Part shown: positions 26,326 through 35,078 of the stretch, in pieces
How positions within the stretch are numbered: position 1 is the first letter of the stretch
How the letters are laid out: each line of letters begins with the position of its first letter
NCBI GenBank assembly: GCA_964593905.1
Contig: CAZQLE010000001.1
Span: 1-64,000 of the forward strand
DNA length: 64,000 nt
Source of the DNA: CAZQLE01 sp964593905
Lineage (GTDB): Bacteria; Chloroflexota; Anaerolineae; Anaerolineales; Anaerolineaceae
Reading direction: 5' to 3'
Made by a program: the position numbers and the translations under genes
Notes under the pieces: generated by a model
Told to the model about the DNA's origin: nothing
What the model saw: the letters and a program-made list of their open reading frames with translations, nothing else
Database searches by the model: none

Positions 26326-26981
26326 AAACACAGCCGCAGCCCACCTGGTTTGACTTTCGTCTGAAGAGATTTAACCGCCGGGTTGATCTGTTGCGCGGTA
26401 AACTGGCGTGGTTAATTGGGCTTAAAGCAGGGCGCAATTTTGCGCTGGGTGGACACACAGATTTCGTATATCCATCTTTTTTCTCTGCCGGCGAGCATGT
26501 AAATATTGGCAGTTACGGATATTTTCATTGTCTATCGACCCGGGGGGTGAAGATCGGCAATCGCTCAACCATTGAACGGAATGCCTGGCTGCACTGCGGG
26601 GGTAGAGAAGGCGATTATGAACACGGTTATTTTTACATGGGAGAAGATTCTTTTATCGGTTGTTATGCGGTTCTGGGGGCAGGCGGGGGCATTGTCATTG
26701 GCGATCATGTGCGCATCGGGCAGAATGTAAATTTTCATGCTGAGAACCATGTTTTTCAAGATCGTGAGCGATTGATCCGCGATCAGGGTGTATCGTATGC
26801 AGGCATTGTGATTGAAGATGATGTGTGGGTGGGTTCAAAAACGACCATTTTGGATGGCGTTACCATTGGAACCGGCGCAGTCATCGGCGCTAGCGCCGTA
26901 GTCACAAAATCGATCCCTGCGTATGCAATTGCAGTTGGCGCACCTGCAAAAGTGATTGGTCAACGGGGTGGCAATCTATGA
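26322..26981 (+). CDS. Hexapeptide-repeat O-acetyltransferase
   Basis: A 219-residue left-handed beta-helix acyltransferase. Hexapeptide coils run from GEHVNIGSYGYF through VKIGNRSTIERNAWL, IVIGDHVRIGQNVNF and [22 protein letters not shown], and the catalytic His sits in AENHVF. The C-terminal AVGAPAKVIG is typical. It is the second soluble acetyltransferase of the locus and lies between two glycosyltransferase genes, so it probably acetylates a sugar nucleotide or lipid-linked sugar in the cytoplasm. The ATG at 26322 overlaps the upstream stop; a longer reading from 26181 would sit inside the previous gene. Confidence 0.88.
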   Translation: MKTQPQPTWFDFRLKRFNRRVDLLRGKLAWLIGLKAGRNFALGGHTDFVYPSFFSAGEHVNIGSYGYFHCLSTRGVKIGNRSTIERNAWLHCGGREGDYEHGYFYMGEDSFIGCYAVLGAGGGIVIGDHVRIGQNVNFHAENHVFQDRERLIRDQGVSYAGIVIEDDVWVGSKTTILDGVTIGTGAVIGASAVVTKSIPAYAIAVGAPAKVIGQRGGNL

Positions 26982-28179
26982 AAATCGCTTTTTACCANNN
27001 NNNNNNNGGGGTAAACGGGCAATGCTGGAAATGGCGCAAGGTTTATCTGCCCGTCACACAATCGATGAGTACACTTTATCGACCTCTGAAAAATCTTTTT
27101 GTGATCTTACCCCATATATCCATTCCCGGTTTGAATATCCGTTTGAGCCTTCACGATCGTTTCGCAGTCCCTGGGGCAGGTTCAATGCGCTCGCACGGAC
27201 AATTGATTTTGGCCGTTTAAAAGCCCTTCAAGCAGCAATTGCCAGAGATATTGACCAAAAAGGATATGATGTTGTTTTTGTAAATCACTGCCGATTTACA
27301 CAGAGTCCACCCATATTAAGCAATCTCAAGACACCCAGCGTGTATTACTGCGCCGAACCGCCGCGGTTTCTTTATGAACCCAGAATGCCGCGACCCTATA
27401 TGCGACAGCCTCGCTGGCGAAACTTTGTGGACCGCTTTGATGTGTTTGCCCGCAATTATCGCCGTCAGATGCGGCTCATTAATGAGCAGGCGGCCCAGGC
27501 AGCGACCCTTGTGTTAACCAACTCTGCTTTTTCACGCGAAAATCTATATCGCGTTTTTAATGTTAATGCCCGCATTTGTTATTTGGGGGTCAACACAGAC
27601 CGGTTTCAGAAGCTGGATCTGGAAAAGAAAAATTTTGTCGTTTCGGTGGGAGCGGCTCACCCCGGCAAAGGATTTGATTTTCTGGTTCAGGCAGTTGGTT
27701 CTCTTGCGGCAGACATTCGGCCAGGAATTATTCTGGTGAGCAATTATGCTGAAAAAAACGAAAAAGAATATCTCACAGAGCTGGCAAACTCCCTGACAGT
27801 GAACCTTGAATTTCGGTCCATGGTGCCAGATGCCGAACTTATCCAGCTTTACAATCAGGCGGTCTTAACCGTTTATACGCCGGTGATGGAACCGTTTGGT
27901 TTTGTTCCCATTGAATCTATGGCCTGCGGGACCCCGGTCATTGGAATTCGCGAAGGCGGTGTGCGCGAATCGGTCGTTCATCTTCGGAATGGCTGGCTGA
28001 TCGATCGAGATCCATCTGCATTTGTGGAAGCCTATCAGACGATTGTTGCAAAGCCAGTGTTATACCAAGAGCTTTCAGAAAACGGTTTGTATGATTCCAA
28101 ATCGTTATGGAAATGGGAAACGTGTATTCAAAAATTGGAAAATTATTTTCAGCAGGCGAAGGAAATGAAACATGCCTGA
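26978..28179 (+). CDS. Family 4 glycosyltransferase, interrupted by assembly gap
   Basis: A GT-B glycosyltransferase of about 400 residues. The N-terminal MKIAFY strand is followed by ten N (26998-27007), and the reading continues in a different frame as GKRAMLEMAQGLSARH. With ten bases the two parts do not join; a true gap length of 3n+2 restores one frame. The C-terminal half has the GT4 signature (VSVGAAHPGKGFDFL; EPFGFVPIESMACGTPVIG; EGGVRESV), including the donor-binding Glu in PFGxxPxE. It overlaps its neighbours by 4 bp (ATGA upstream) and 8 bp (downstream). The break is an assembly feature, not a pseudogene. Confidence 0.87.
26998..27007. other. Assembly gap (10 N)
   Basis: Ten consecutive N inside the N-terminal coding part of a family 4 glycosyltransferase gene. 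The number is a placeholder: coding continuity needs a length of 3n+2. If the family's common Gly-rich loop is filled in after the Phe-Tyr-His strand, about 17 bases would fit. Confidence 0.98.
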
Positions 28180-29068
28180 AGTTTCTGTCGTTGTTTTGAA
28201 CTGGAACAACTGGCAGGAGACCTGTGCGTGTGTGGAGTCGCTTCTGAAATCAACCGGGGTGGACTATGAGATTATTGTTGTCGACAATGGGTCTCAAGAC
28301 GGCTCGCCCGAAAAAATTACCCAAAGCTTCCCGAACATAACGCTGCTTTGTAATGAGACAAATCTGGGGTACGCTGAGGGGAATAATGTGGGTATTCGGT
28401 GGGCGCTTGATTCTGGCGCAAAATACGTGCTGGTTTTGAATAATGATACTCGCATTGCACCCGACAGCCTGGCCGTTCTTGCCGCTGCCGGTGAAAAATA
28501 TCCCACAGCAGCTTTTTTGGGCCCAAAAATTTTGCATCTTGATCAGCCCGATCAAATTCAATCCAGCGGAATTCAACTGGATTTTCTGTGGCGTTCTTCT
28601 CAACGTGGACAAGACAGCCCTGACGTACAGGCAAGGTTGACCGAAGGCGAGGTTGATTGTATTTCGGGGGCGGCTATTTTTGCGCGTTCAAGCGCGCTAA
28701 AAATTGTGGGGTTATTAGATTCAGATTATTTTCTCTACCGTGAAGATATTGACTGGTGTTTGCGTGTGCGCCAGAATGGTTATAAGATATTTATGATCCC
28801 TCAGGCTGTGATCTGGCATCGCAGCCATCATGTGCGCGAAAAAGATTTGCCGCGCGTGACCTATTACATGACCAGAAATTCGCTGCTCCTGTTTAAAAAA
28901 CATCATGCGGGGGTGATCCGTTTTGTAATGCTGCTGGTCAGATTTTTACTTACCATCTTTAGCTGGTCTGTCAGGCCGAAATGGAAGAGCAAGCAGTTGG
29001 AAAAACAGGCCATGGTTTTGGGCTTGCGGGATTATTTCAACGGTAAATTCGGCAAAGGCTTCGCATAG
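28172..29068 (+). CDS. Family 2 glycosyltransferase (rhamnosyltransferase-like)
   Basis: A 298-residue GT2 enzyme of the group that includes rhamnosyl- and galactofuranosyltransferases. VSVVVLNWNNWQET opens the fold, VDNGSQDGS and LVLNNDTRI hold the donor-binding acidic residues, and YREDIDWCLRVRQNG is the acceptor-side motif. A hydrophobic stretch near the C-terminus (about 249-265) may associate with the membrane. It overlaps the preceding glycosyltransferase by 8 bp. The same architecture recurs at 35075, suggesting two related additions in the repeat unit. Confidence 0.9.
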   Translation: MPEVSVVVLNWNNWQETCACVESLLKSTGVDYEIIVVDNGSQDGSPEKITQSFPNITLLCNETNLGYAEGNNVGIRWALDSGAKYVLVLNNDTRIAPDSLAVLAAAGEKYPTAAFLGPKILHLDQPDQIQSSGIQLDFLWRSSQRGQDSPDVQARLTEGEVDCISGAAIFARSSALKIVGLLDSDYFLYREDIDWCLRVRQNGYKIFMIPQAVIWHRSHHVREKDLPRVTYYMTRNSLLLFKKHHAGVIRFVMLLVRFLLTIFSWSVRPKWKSKQLEKQAMVLGLRDYFNGKFGKGFA

Positions 29069-29093
29069 ATATAAAGGATCAAGGAGCGATCCC

Positions 29094-30887
29094 ATGATTA
29101 TCAAATGGAAACAGGGTGGTCTTAAACTTTCAGAAGATTTGAAAGCGTTCCCGCACCCGGCGTCGGGCTCCTTTTTTGTGTGGGCCCAGGGCTATTTTTT
29201 TGATGGTGATCGAATGTTGGTGGGGGATGAGATTGCAGAATGGCTTTCGAAAGCGCTGGGTACCTACCGATTTGAAACGTTAATCCCGCGCATGAACGGC
29301 ACTTTTGTGGCCGGGCTATGCTCAAAAGATACGGGTGTGGTGCAATTTGGCACTTCACGCTATGGCGGAATCAATATCTATCAGGCCTGTGGTCCCGATT
29401 TTTGGGTTATCGGGGATGATTTTTGGCAGGTTGCCCGTGAAAGCGGATATGATCAATATGACCCGCTGGCGGTAACCAGTATGCTGGTCTATGGGAGTGT
29501 GCTGGGAGATAATACCCTGCTCCAAAACATATCTGTGCTCTCAAATGCGGCCATCTATTCCTTTGATCCTGAGCATGATTCCTGCAAACCCAAAAAACAG
29601 TTTTATTTCTCCGGCGGTTATCACCCTGAAGATTCTGACCCTGTTCAGTTGAGAAAAAAAGCTGGCGAGGTCTTGCATACTGTTTTTCGCCGTTATGCAA
29701 GCGCTTATGATGAAAGAGGTTGGAAGGTTCGCATCCCGCTTTCGGGCGGTTTGGATAGCCGCCTGGCTGCTGCAATGCTGGTGTGGGGCGGTGCGCAGGT
29801 TGAATCTTTCTCGTATGGGCCAACCAATAACTCTGAGAGTGTTTCTGCACAAAAGACCGCAGATGCACTGGGTATTCCGGTTCAACTTTTTGCAATTGAT
29901 GACCCGGCCCTGTATACGCATGAAATTATCCACGAAATGACCCGTGCAATTGGTATGAAGGCGCGATTTACGGCGGGCATTGGCGCCAGGCTGTTTCTAA
30001 AAGAGTACGATCCTCAAACAGTTTATATCACCGGTCATCCGGCCAACCTTCCTGTGGGTGATGCGACTCGCCGGGGGGCAAATTTGATTCGGACGCGTGA
30101 ACAATTGCGCCAACACCTTAGCGACAACCATAAACTGCCCATTTTTGAAGACCAACTCTCCCGGCTGCTGCCCACGGCCTGGGAAAAAAATCAAAATATC
30201 CCCGATTTAATCCCTGATGACCTGCCATTTCATAAAGGTGATCCAATTGGGACCCTTGAATGGTGGGAACTGAAATATCATTTCCATAATTTGCTGGCTA
30301 TGGAAATGGTCACCTACTCCCATTTTGGGCAAATTGGTCTGCCGTTTTGCGATTATGAATTGTTTGATTTTTACAATACGGTTCCATTTGATTTGCGGTT
30401 TCAACGTAATTTGCATGTGGATGCAGTTCTCAACGAAGTTTTTGTCGATGGCCTGGCAAAGCTTAAAGAGGTGCCCATGGCAAATGGCGCCCCGCTAAGT
30501 ATGTCAGCGTACAGGCTGCGGGATCGAATTCTATTCAACATCCCCGCTTCATTTGTTGGAGATTGGATCCTCAACAGTCAGTCGCAGTCAAAACAACGGG
30601 GGCGGCGCATCGGCATGACACTGCCGGTCACCAAAAAATATGGACCCGATCCGCTTGATTGGTGGTGGACAACCGACTCAACATTCCAGGGCTTTATTTA
30701 TGACCACCTACAGGGCTGGGGGGGGATGAATGGCATGATTGATGTCGATTATCTGCTCCATATGCTGAAGAACGAACAGCAGCACGCCATCTTTTATCGT
30801 TATGGCCTGGCTGCGCTGCTTACCCTGAAGTCATTTGAAGATATCAATACACTTGAAAGCAAAGCCAGTCTGCCTTCACAGAAATAA
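29094..30887 (+). CDS. Asparagine-synthase-like protein lacking the glutaminase Cys
   Basis: A 597-residue protein whose C-terminal two thirds form an asparagine-synthase-type ATP-pyrophosphatase domain (RIPLSGGLDSRLAAAM, about 214-229; SFSYGPTNNSES). The N-terminal domain keeps the shape of a class-II glutaminase (MNGTFVAGL, GTSRYGGINIYQ) but starts MIIKWKQ with no Cys2, so glutamine hydrolysis should be lost. It could use free ammonia or another amine, like beta-lactam-synthetase-type members of this fold, or act as an adenylating ligase. It sits alone between two GT2 genes, with GGAG upstream of the ATG. This is the second such protein in the locus. Confidence 0.82.
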   Translation: MIIKWKQGGLKLSEDLKAFPHPASGSFFVWAQGYFFDGDRMLVGDEIAEWLSKALGTYRFETLIPRMNGTFVAGLCSKDTGVVQFGTSRYGGINIYQACGPDFWVIGDDFWQVARESGYDQYDPLAVTSMLVYGSVLGDNTLLQNISVLSNAAIYSFDPEHDSCKPKKQFYFSGGYHPEDSDPVQLRKKAGEVLHTVFRRYASAYDERGWKVRIPLSGGLDSRLAAAMLVWGGAQVESFSYGPTNNSESVSAQKTADALGIPVQLFAIDDPALYTHEIIHEMTRAIGMKARFTAGIGARLFLKEYDPQTVYITGHPANLPVGDATRRGANLIRTREQLRQHLSDNHKLPIFEDQLSRLLPTAWEKNQNIPDLIPDDLPFHKGDPIGTLEWWELKYHFHNLLAMEMVTYSHFGQIGLPFCDYELFDFYNTVPFDLRFQRNLHVDAVLNEVFVDGLAKLKEVPMANGAPLSMSAYRLRDRILFNIPASFVGDWILNSQSQSKQRGRRIGMTLPVTKKYGPDPLDWWWTTDSTFQGFIYDHLQGWGGMNGMIDVDYLLHMLKNEQQHAIFYRYGLAALLTLKSFEDINTLESKASLPSQK

Positions 30888-30893
30888 ATTTTG

Positions 30894-31880
30894 ATGAAAG
30901 AAGATGCTGTGGTCACTGTCAGCGTAATCATACCGACCTTCAACCGCCCGGATCAGCTATCGGCTGTATTGGAAAATATTTGCCGGCAGAAATTTCCTTT
31001 GCAGGTGGTTGAGGTTGTTATCGCAGACGATGGGTCCTCTGTGCCGTACCATTTGATTACAGAAAAACAATGGCCGTTTGCGCTTCAATATTTCCGCCAG
31101 GAGAACCAGGGAGAGATTCCGGCTCGCAATGAGGCGGTTAAAAGAGCGCACGGTCGGTATTTGATTTTTCTTGACGATGATATTTTTGTTGAGCCCGATT
31201 ATATTCCCGCATTAGTGGCCGACCTGGTGCAATATCCACGATACATTGTCCTGGGAGCGCTTTATCCGCAGATTAAAGATCCCTCCTCCAAATTTCAACA
31301 GGCAATGTATCAGCAAGCCACCACAGATCTTTCCGGCGAGGTTCCGGTTACTGAATGTGGCAGCGGAACAATGTCGCTGGAGAAGGTGCTTTTTGATCAA
31401 TTAAAGGGCATGCGCCCGCTTGGCTCAGCGGGTAGAAACGCCTGGGGCGGGATGGATTTTGCTTTTCGTGCCTCAGAACTGGGCTATCGGGTTCGCCGCT
31501 GTGCAGCGGCAAAGGCCTACCATGACGATTATGCCTTTGAAGATCTGGCAACTTACAGCAAACGGATGCAAAAAGTATCGCGTATGGCTGTTTTGCATTT
31601 TCAGCGAATTCCACAACTGCTTCCTGAAGTTGCCATGTTTCAAGATAAAACCCCAGTTGCGTTTCATAAGGATTCATTCCCTTTAATCCTCAAAAAAATC
31701 CTTCGAAAATTTATTTCAACAACCTTTGTGACAAAAATTTTGCATGTCATCGTGAAAAATCTGGAAAAACTGGATGCCTCACCCGGTTTGATTAAACCGT
31801 TTTATCGGTGGATTATTGGCGCTTCAATTTATCGTGGTTATCGTGAAGGGTTAGAGGAATTTGGCATGGTGAAATTATGA
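30894..31880 (+). CDS. Family 2 glycosyltransferase
   Basis: A 328-residue GT2 enzyme. SVIIPTFNRPDQLSA opens the fold, IADDGSS and LIFLDDDIFVEPDY provide nucleotide and metal contacts, and AWGGMDFAFRASELG is the acceptor-side motif typical of the chondroitin/galactosyltransferase-like branch. A TTG three bases upstream (30891) is an alternative start; no strong ribosome site is seen for either. The gene follows the asparagine-synthase-like gene by 6 bp and overlaps the O-antigen-ligase-type gene by 4 bp. Confidence 0.88.
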   Translation: MKEDAVVTVSVIIPTFNRPDQLSAVLENICRQKFPLQVVEVVIADDGSSVPYHLITEKQWPFALQYFRQENQGEIPARNEAVKRAHGRYLIFLDDDIFVEPDYIPALVADLVQYPRYIVLGALYPQIKDPSSKFQQAMYQQATTDLSGEVPVTECGSGTMSLEKVLFDQLKGMRPLGSAGRNAWGGMDFAFRASELGYRVRRCAAAKAYHDDYAFEDLATYSKRMQKVSRMAVLHFQRIPQLLPEVAMFQDKTPVAFHKDSFPLILKKILRKFISTTFVTKILHVIVKNLEKLDASPGLIKPFYRWIIGASIYRGYREGLEEFGMVKL

Positions 31881-33283
31881 AGCAGATTGGGCAGCGTGCA
31901 AATCTTGACTGGGTCAAGATCAGTCTGGTGATTGTGGTACTTCTTTCAAGCGCGGTGGTTGGGTTTCTTCCTGATTCATTACGTATTTTTGTGATAGCGG
32001 CTGGAGCTGGTCTGTTGGCGATCTTGCTGCTTGGGCGTGAACCTGGGATTGGTTTTGCATTATTAATTGTGACCTCCCAGGTCATTCCCTGGGGGCTGGG
32101 TACCGGGACAAACTCATCGGTTAACGTCTCAATGCTTCTGGTTATTGGTCTGGCGGGAATATGGGTGTTAAAAATCATTCTCGGTCTTGAAAAATTTGAG
32201 CTGTTGCCCTCGAAGACCATTCCTCCCATTATTATCTTCACATTCATTGTTTTGCTTGCGCTCTTAAATGGTCAAATTCACTGGTTTTCAGTTTCACCGG
32301 CCCCAATTCGTGCACAGATTGGGGGTGCGGCCCTTTTTCTTTTGTCATTTTTTGCTTTTTTGGTTTTAGCGCATCAATTAAAAAATTTCTTCTGGCTCAA
32401 GGTAATGGTCTGGCTGCTGATCGCGTTTTGTCTGATTTATATGATCGGCTTTCATTTTATTGCCGAAAGAGTGGACGCGGTGCAGACATTGATCCTTACA
32501 TTGTATACACGCGGCGCAACCGGAAGCGTAATGTGGGTGTGGGTGGCTTCACTTGCCTTTGCTCAGGCGGTCTTTAATAATAAGCTCAGACCGTTTTGGA
32601 GAATCTTTCTTTTAGCCTTTATCGGGTTACTGCTCTATGTTCGCATCACACTGGCGGCCGGTTGGACCTCGGGTTGGCTGCCACCGGTCTTAAGCCTGGT
32701 TGTTATTCTGGTATTGGGTCTGCCGCGCATGATTTTGGTATGGATTACCGGCGCGTTATTGGGAATTGCAGTCAGTATTCAAAAATTAATCGATTTTATT
32801 CTCAAAGACAATGAATACAGTGTTGGCACACGTCTGGCGGCCTGGGAAATTTTGTTCAAGATTATTAAGGTGAATCCAATACTTGGGGTGGGGCCGGCAA
32901 ATTATTACTGGTATACGCCGTTATTCAATATTATGGGGTACTATCTGCAATTTAATTCTCACAATAACTATATTGATATTGCTGCCCAGACAGGAATTTT
33001 TGGCGTAATTTGCTTTTTCTGGTTTTTTGGCGCTGCCACCTGGGTGGCATGGCAGCTTAAAAACAAGGTGCCCGAAGGTTTTTACTATGCTTATGTTCTT
33101 GGGTGTCTGGGTGGAATTGCCGGCACCTTATTGGCAGGTTTTTTTGGCGATTGGGTAATCCCGTTCACCTATAATGTTGGTTTTACCGGGTTTCGGTCGA
33201 GTATGCTGGTGTGGATCTTTGTTGGCGCGTTGGTGGCCATTGAGAATGCGGTAAAGCAAAACAGGCTGGATTTGCTTAAATGA
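31877..33283 (+). CDS. O-antigen ligase/polymerase family membrane protein (Wzy/WaaL type)
   Basis: A 468-residue integral membrane protein with about eleven hydrophobic segments. The large extracytoplasmic loop before the last helices carries the family pattern: GTRLAAWEILFKII, NPILGVGPANYYW and SHNNYIDIAAQTGIFG, where the SHN motif holds the conserved His. It would polymerise repeat units or transfer glycan to an acceptor on the outer membrane face. In a genome with an ABC exporter, either polymerase or ligase is possible. ATGA overlaps link it to the genes on both sides. Confidence 0.87.
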   Translation: MKQIGQRANLDWVKISLVIVVLLSSAVVGFLPDSLRIFVIAAGAGLLAILLLGREPGIGFALLIVTSQVIPWGLGTGTNSSVNVSMLLVIGLAGIWVLKIILGLEKFELLPSKTIPPIIIFTFIVLLALLNGQIHWFSVSPAPIRAQIGGAALFLLSFFAFLVLAHQLKNFFWLKVMVWLLIAFCLIYMIGFHFIAERVDAVQTLILTLYTRGATGSVMWVWVASLAFAQAVFNNKLRPFWRIFLLAFIGLLLYVRITLAAGWTSGWLPPVLSLVVILVLGLPRMILVWITGALLGIAVSIQKLIDFILKDNEYSVGTRLAAWEILFKIIKVNPILGVGPANYYWYTPLFNIMGYYLQFNSHNNYIDIAAQTGIFGVICFFWFFGAATWVAWQLKNKVPEGFYYAYVLGCLGGIAGTLLAGFFGDWVIPFTYNVGFTGFRSSMLVWIFVGALVAIENAVKQNRLDLLK

Positions 33284-34140
33284 ATATTGAATCGACCCAG
33301 CATGAATCAATATTACTCGAAAACAGCCGGGCGGTTGACTGGTCTGTGGCGGCCCTGGCTTATGCGCAACAACTTTATGGAACCGCCGGCCTGGAATTTG
33401 CCAGTAAATACTGGGTCAATGAGCTAAATGAAGATTATCAGTTTATCCTGCCTACGATATCCGGAGCGCGCATTCTGGTGATTGGTGGGCCGGCAGGCAA
33501 TGGGATGATCACTCTTTCTGAGCGTGTGAAGACGATCACGATCCTGGAATCACGCAAAGAAATTGCGCAAAATATTCAATTGATGGCGGCGCAAGCCAAT
33601 CTCACCAACTTAAGCGTGGTGGATTCTTGTACTGAAAGCTCCAGCCTTGTTAATGGTGCAATGGATTTGATCATTCAAGAATTCCCCCTTTTTGATTGTG
33701 CTTATCCTGAACTGGACCGACCCATTATTGCTCTGGACAGTGAATGGATGACTTTTATCTACAATCAACTGCGGCCTTCCGGTTATTTTTATTTGAGTTT
33801 TGAAAATCTTAATTCGCCAACGCATCTTTCGCGCAGAATTAAACGTGGTGACCTGAAGCATTGCAGTTCAGGTTCCACCTACTGGCAGATTTCAAAACTG
33901 CTCAAGAAACATGGTTTTGAGCTTTTACAGGTCTTTTATCCGATCCCGGAACATCGGCGATTTAGTTTTGTCGTTGAAAGAAAAAATCGCGCAACTTTTC
34001 GTCTTCTGGCAAAGTTATTAAAACCATACCCGCGTTACAGCCGGCTGCGTGCATTGGGAATATCCATGATGGGTTATTTGCAGATTCCCCTGGAAAATAT
34101 GATTTGGCCGGGGTATTGCATTCTGGCACGGAAAATATGA
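33280..34140 (+). CDS. SAM-dependent methyltransferase-like protein
   Basis: A 286-residue protein with a class-I methyltransferase core. ARILVIGGPAGNG is the SAM-binding Gly motif in a variant form (residues about 61-73), TILESRKEI supplies the acidic ribose contact, and MDLIIQEFPLF occupies motif IV. The C-terminal SKLLKKHGFELLQVFYPIPEHRR resembles that of glycan methyltransferases. It probably methylates a sugar, possibly at the chain end. The start overlaps the membrane ligase stop (ATGA) and its own stop overlaps the next start, so it is tightly coupled to the APH-like kinase gene. Confidence 0.78.
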   Translation: MNIESTQHESILLENSRAVDWSVAALAYAQQLYGTAGLEFASKYWVNELNEDYQFILPTISGARILVIGGPAGNGMITLSERVKTITILESRKEIAQNIQLMAAQANLTNLSVVDSCTESSSLVNGAMDLIIQEFPLFDCAYPELDRPIIALDSEWMTFIYNQLRPSGYFYLSFENLNSPTHLSRRIKRGDLKHCSSGSTYWQISKLLKKHGFELLQVFYPIPEHRRFSFVVERKNRATFRLLAKLLKPYPRYSRLRALGISMMGYLQIPLENMIWPGYCILARKI

Positions 34141-35078
34141 TTCAGAAAGTAATGGCTTCTGTTCAGAAAAAATGGGGTCAGATTGGACTGTCCGGGGAAC
34201 CTCCCGCCGAGTTTAGTTTTCTGGTGCAAAATCGTAAAAGGATTATTTATTTTCTGTTCGACCAAAAACACCCCGAACCAGTGGTCATTGTTAAGGTCTG
34301 TCGAAAAAGTTCGCAAAACATTCGGATGAAGCGCTATGTTGATTTGATGGGACAGCTATTAGGGGTTTTGCATGATGAGGTCAGGGAGATGGTTTCGATA
34401 CCCGTGGAATTGGAATCGATTTACGGGTTGATGTGTACGGCCGAACGCGTCTTGCCCGGAGAACCGATGGAGTTGGCCGGCAAGGATCACCCGGATATCC
34501 TTGAAGCGCAGGTAAACCAGTTTCAGGAAAAGCTTTTATCTTTTCAAAGCCAGGCCGGTTCTGGCTCTGTTTTGATTTCTCCAGAGAAATTTGATGTGGT
34601 TCTGCCGGAGCATTTGCATGTGCTCAACCCGATCTTTGATACCTTGCGGGGGTTGTCAATGCCCATTGCCTGGGCATTTGGCGATGCCCACCCCAGCAAT
34701 ATCCTGTTGAAAGATAATCAGATTACTGGCTGGGTAGATTGGGAAGGCGTCCAGCAGGATCAATGGATCGTGATGGATTGGTTCCAATTTCAACTTTCGA
34801 TGGCGCTGGAGCTGGTGAAAAAGAATTACCCGACATTGGATCTTTCGGAGACGATCCGTCTAAGCACTGGTATGGTTCTGGGTTTGACGAAAGATCCACT
34901 TTCAAAAATAATGATTCAGTCGACCTGTGATTTTTTTGATTTTTATCACCTGGACCATCCATTAATTCAACCTTTGTTTCTGGCTTTTTTGACCCAGTAT
35001 TATTGGAGCCCCAACAAGCAGGAAACCGTATCGCATACTTTGCGCTGGGTGAATGCTTTACCTGAGGATTCTCGATGA
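34137..35078 (+). CDS. APH-like small-molecule/sugar kinase
   Basis: A 313-residue protein of the aminoglycoside-phosphotransferase/protein-kinase-like fold. AFGDAHPSNILL (about 179-190) is the catalytic loop with the Asp-x-x-x-x-Asn pattern, and GWVDWEGVQ provides the metal-binding Asp. The N-terminal ATP-binding lobe is short and divergent (VIVKVCRKSSQN). In a glycan locus it most likely phosphorylates a sugar or lipid-linked chain, not an antibiotic. Next to a methyltransferase this recalls the kinase-methyltransferase caps that end some O-antigen chains before Wzm/Wzt export; that link is an inference. The ATG at 34137 overlaps the preceding stop. Confidence 0.75.
   Translation: MIQKVMASVQKKWGQIGLSGEPPAEFSFLVQNRKRIIYFLFDQKHPEPVVIVKVCRKSSQNIRMKRYVDLMGQLLGVLHDEVREMVSIPVELESIYGLMCTAERVLPGEPMELAGKDHPDILEAQVNQFQEKLLSFQSQAGSGSVLISPEKFDVVLPEHLHVLNPIFDTLRGLSMPIAWAFGDAHPSNILLKDNQITGWVDWEGVQQDQWIVMDWFQFQLSMALELVKKNYPTLDLSETIRLSTGMVLGLTKDPLSKIMIQSTCDFFDFYHLDHPLIQPLFLAFLTQYYWSPNKQETVSHTLRWVNALPEDSR

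Noticed and set aside
26998..27007. Frameshifted pseudogene at the GT4 gene
   Set aside because: The frame change coincides exactly with a run of N, so it is an assembly gap.
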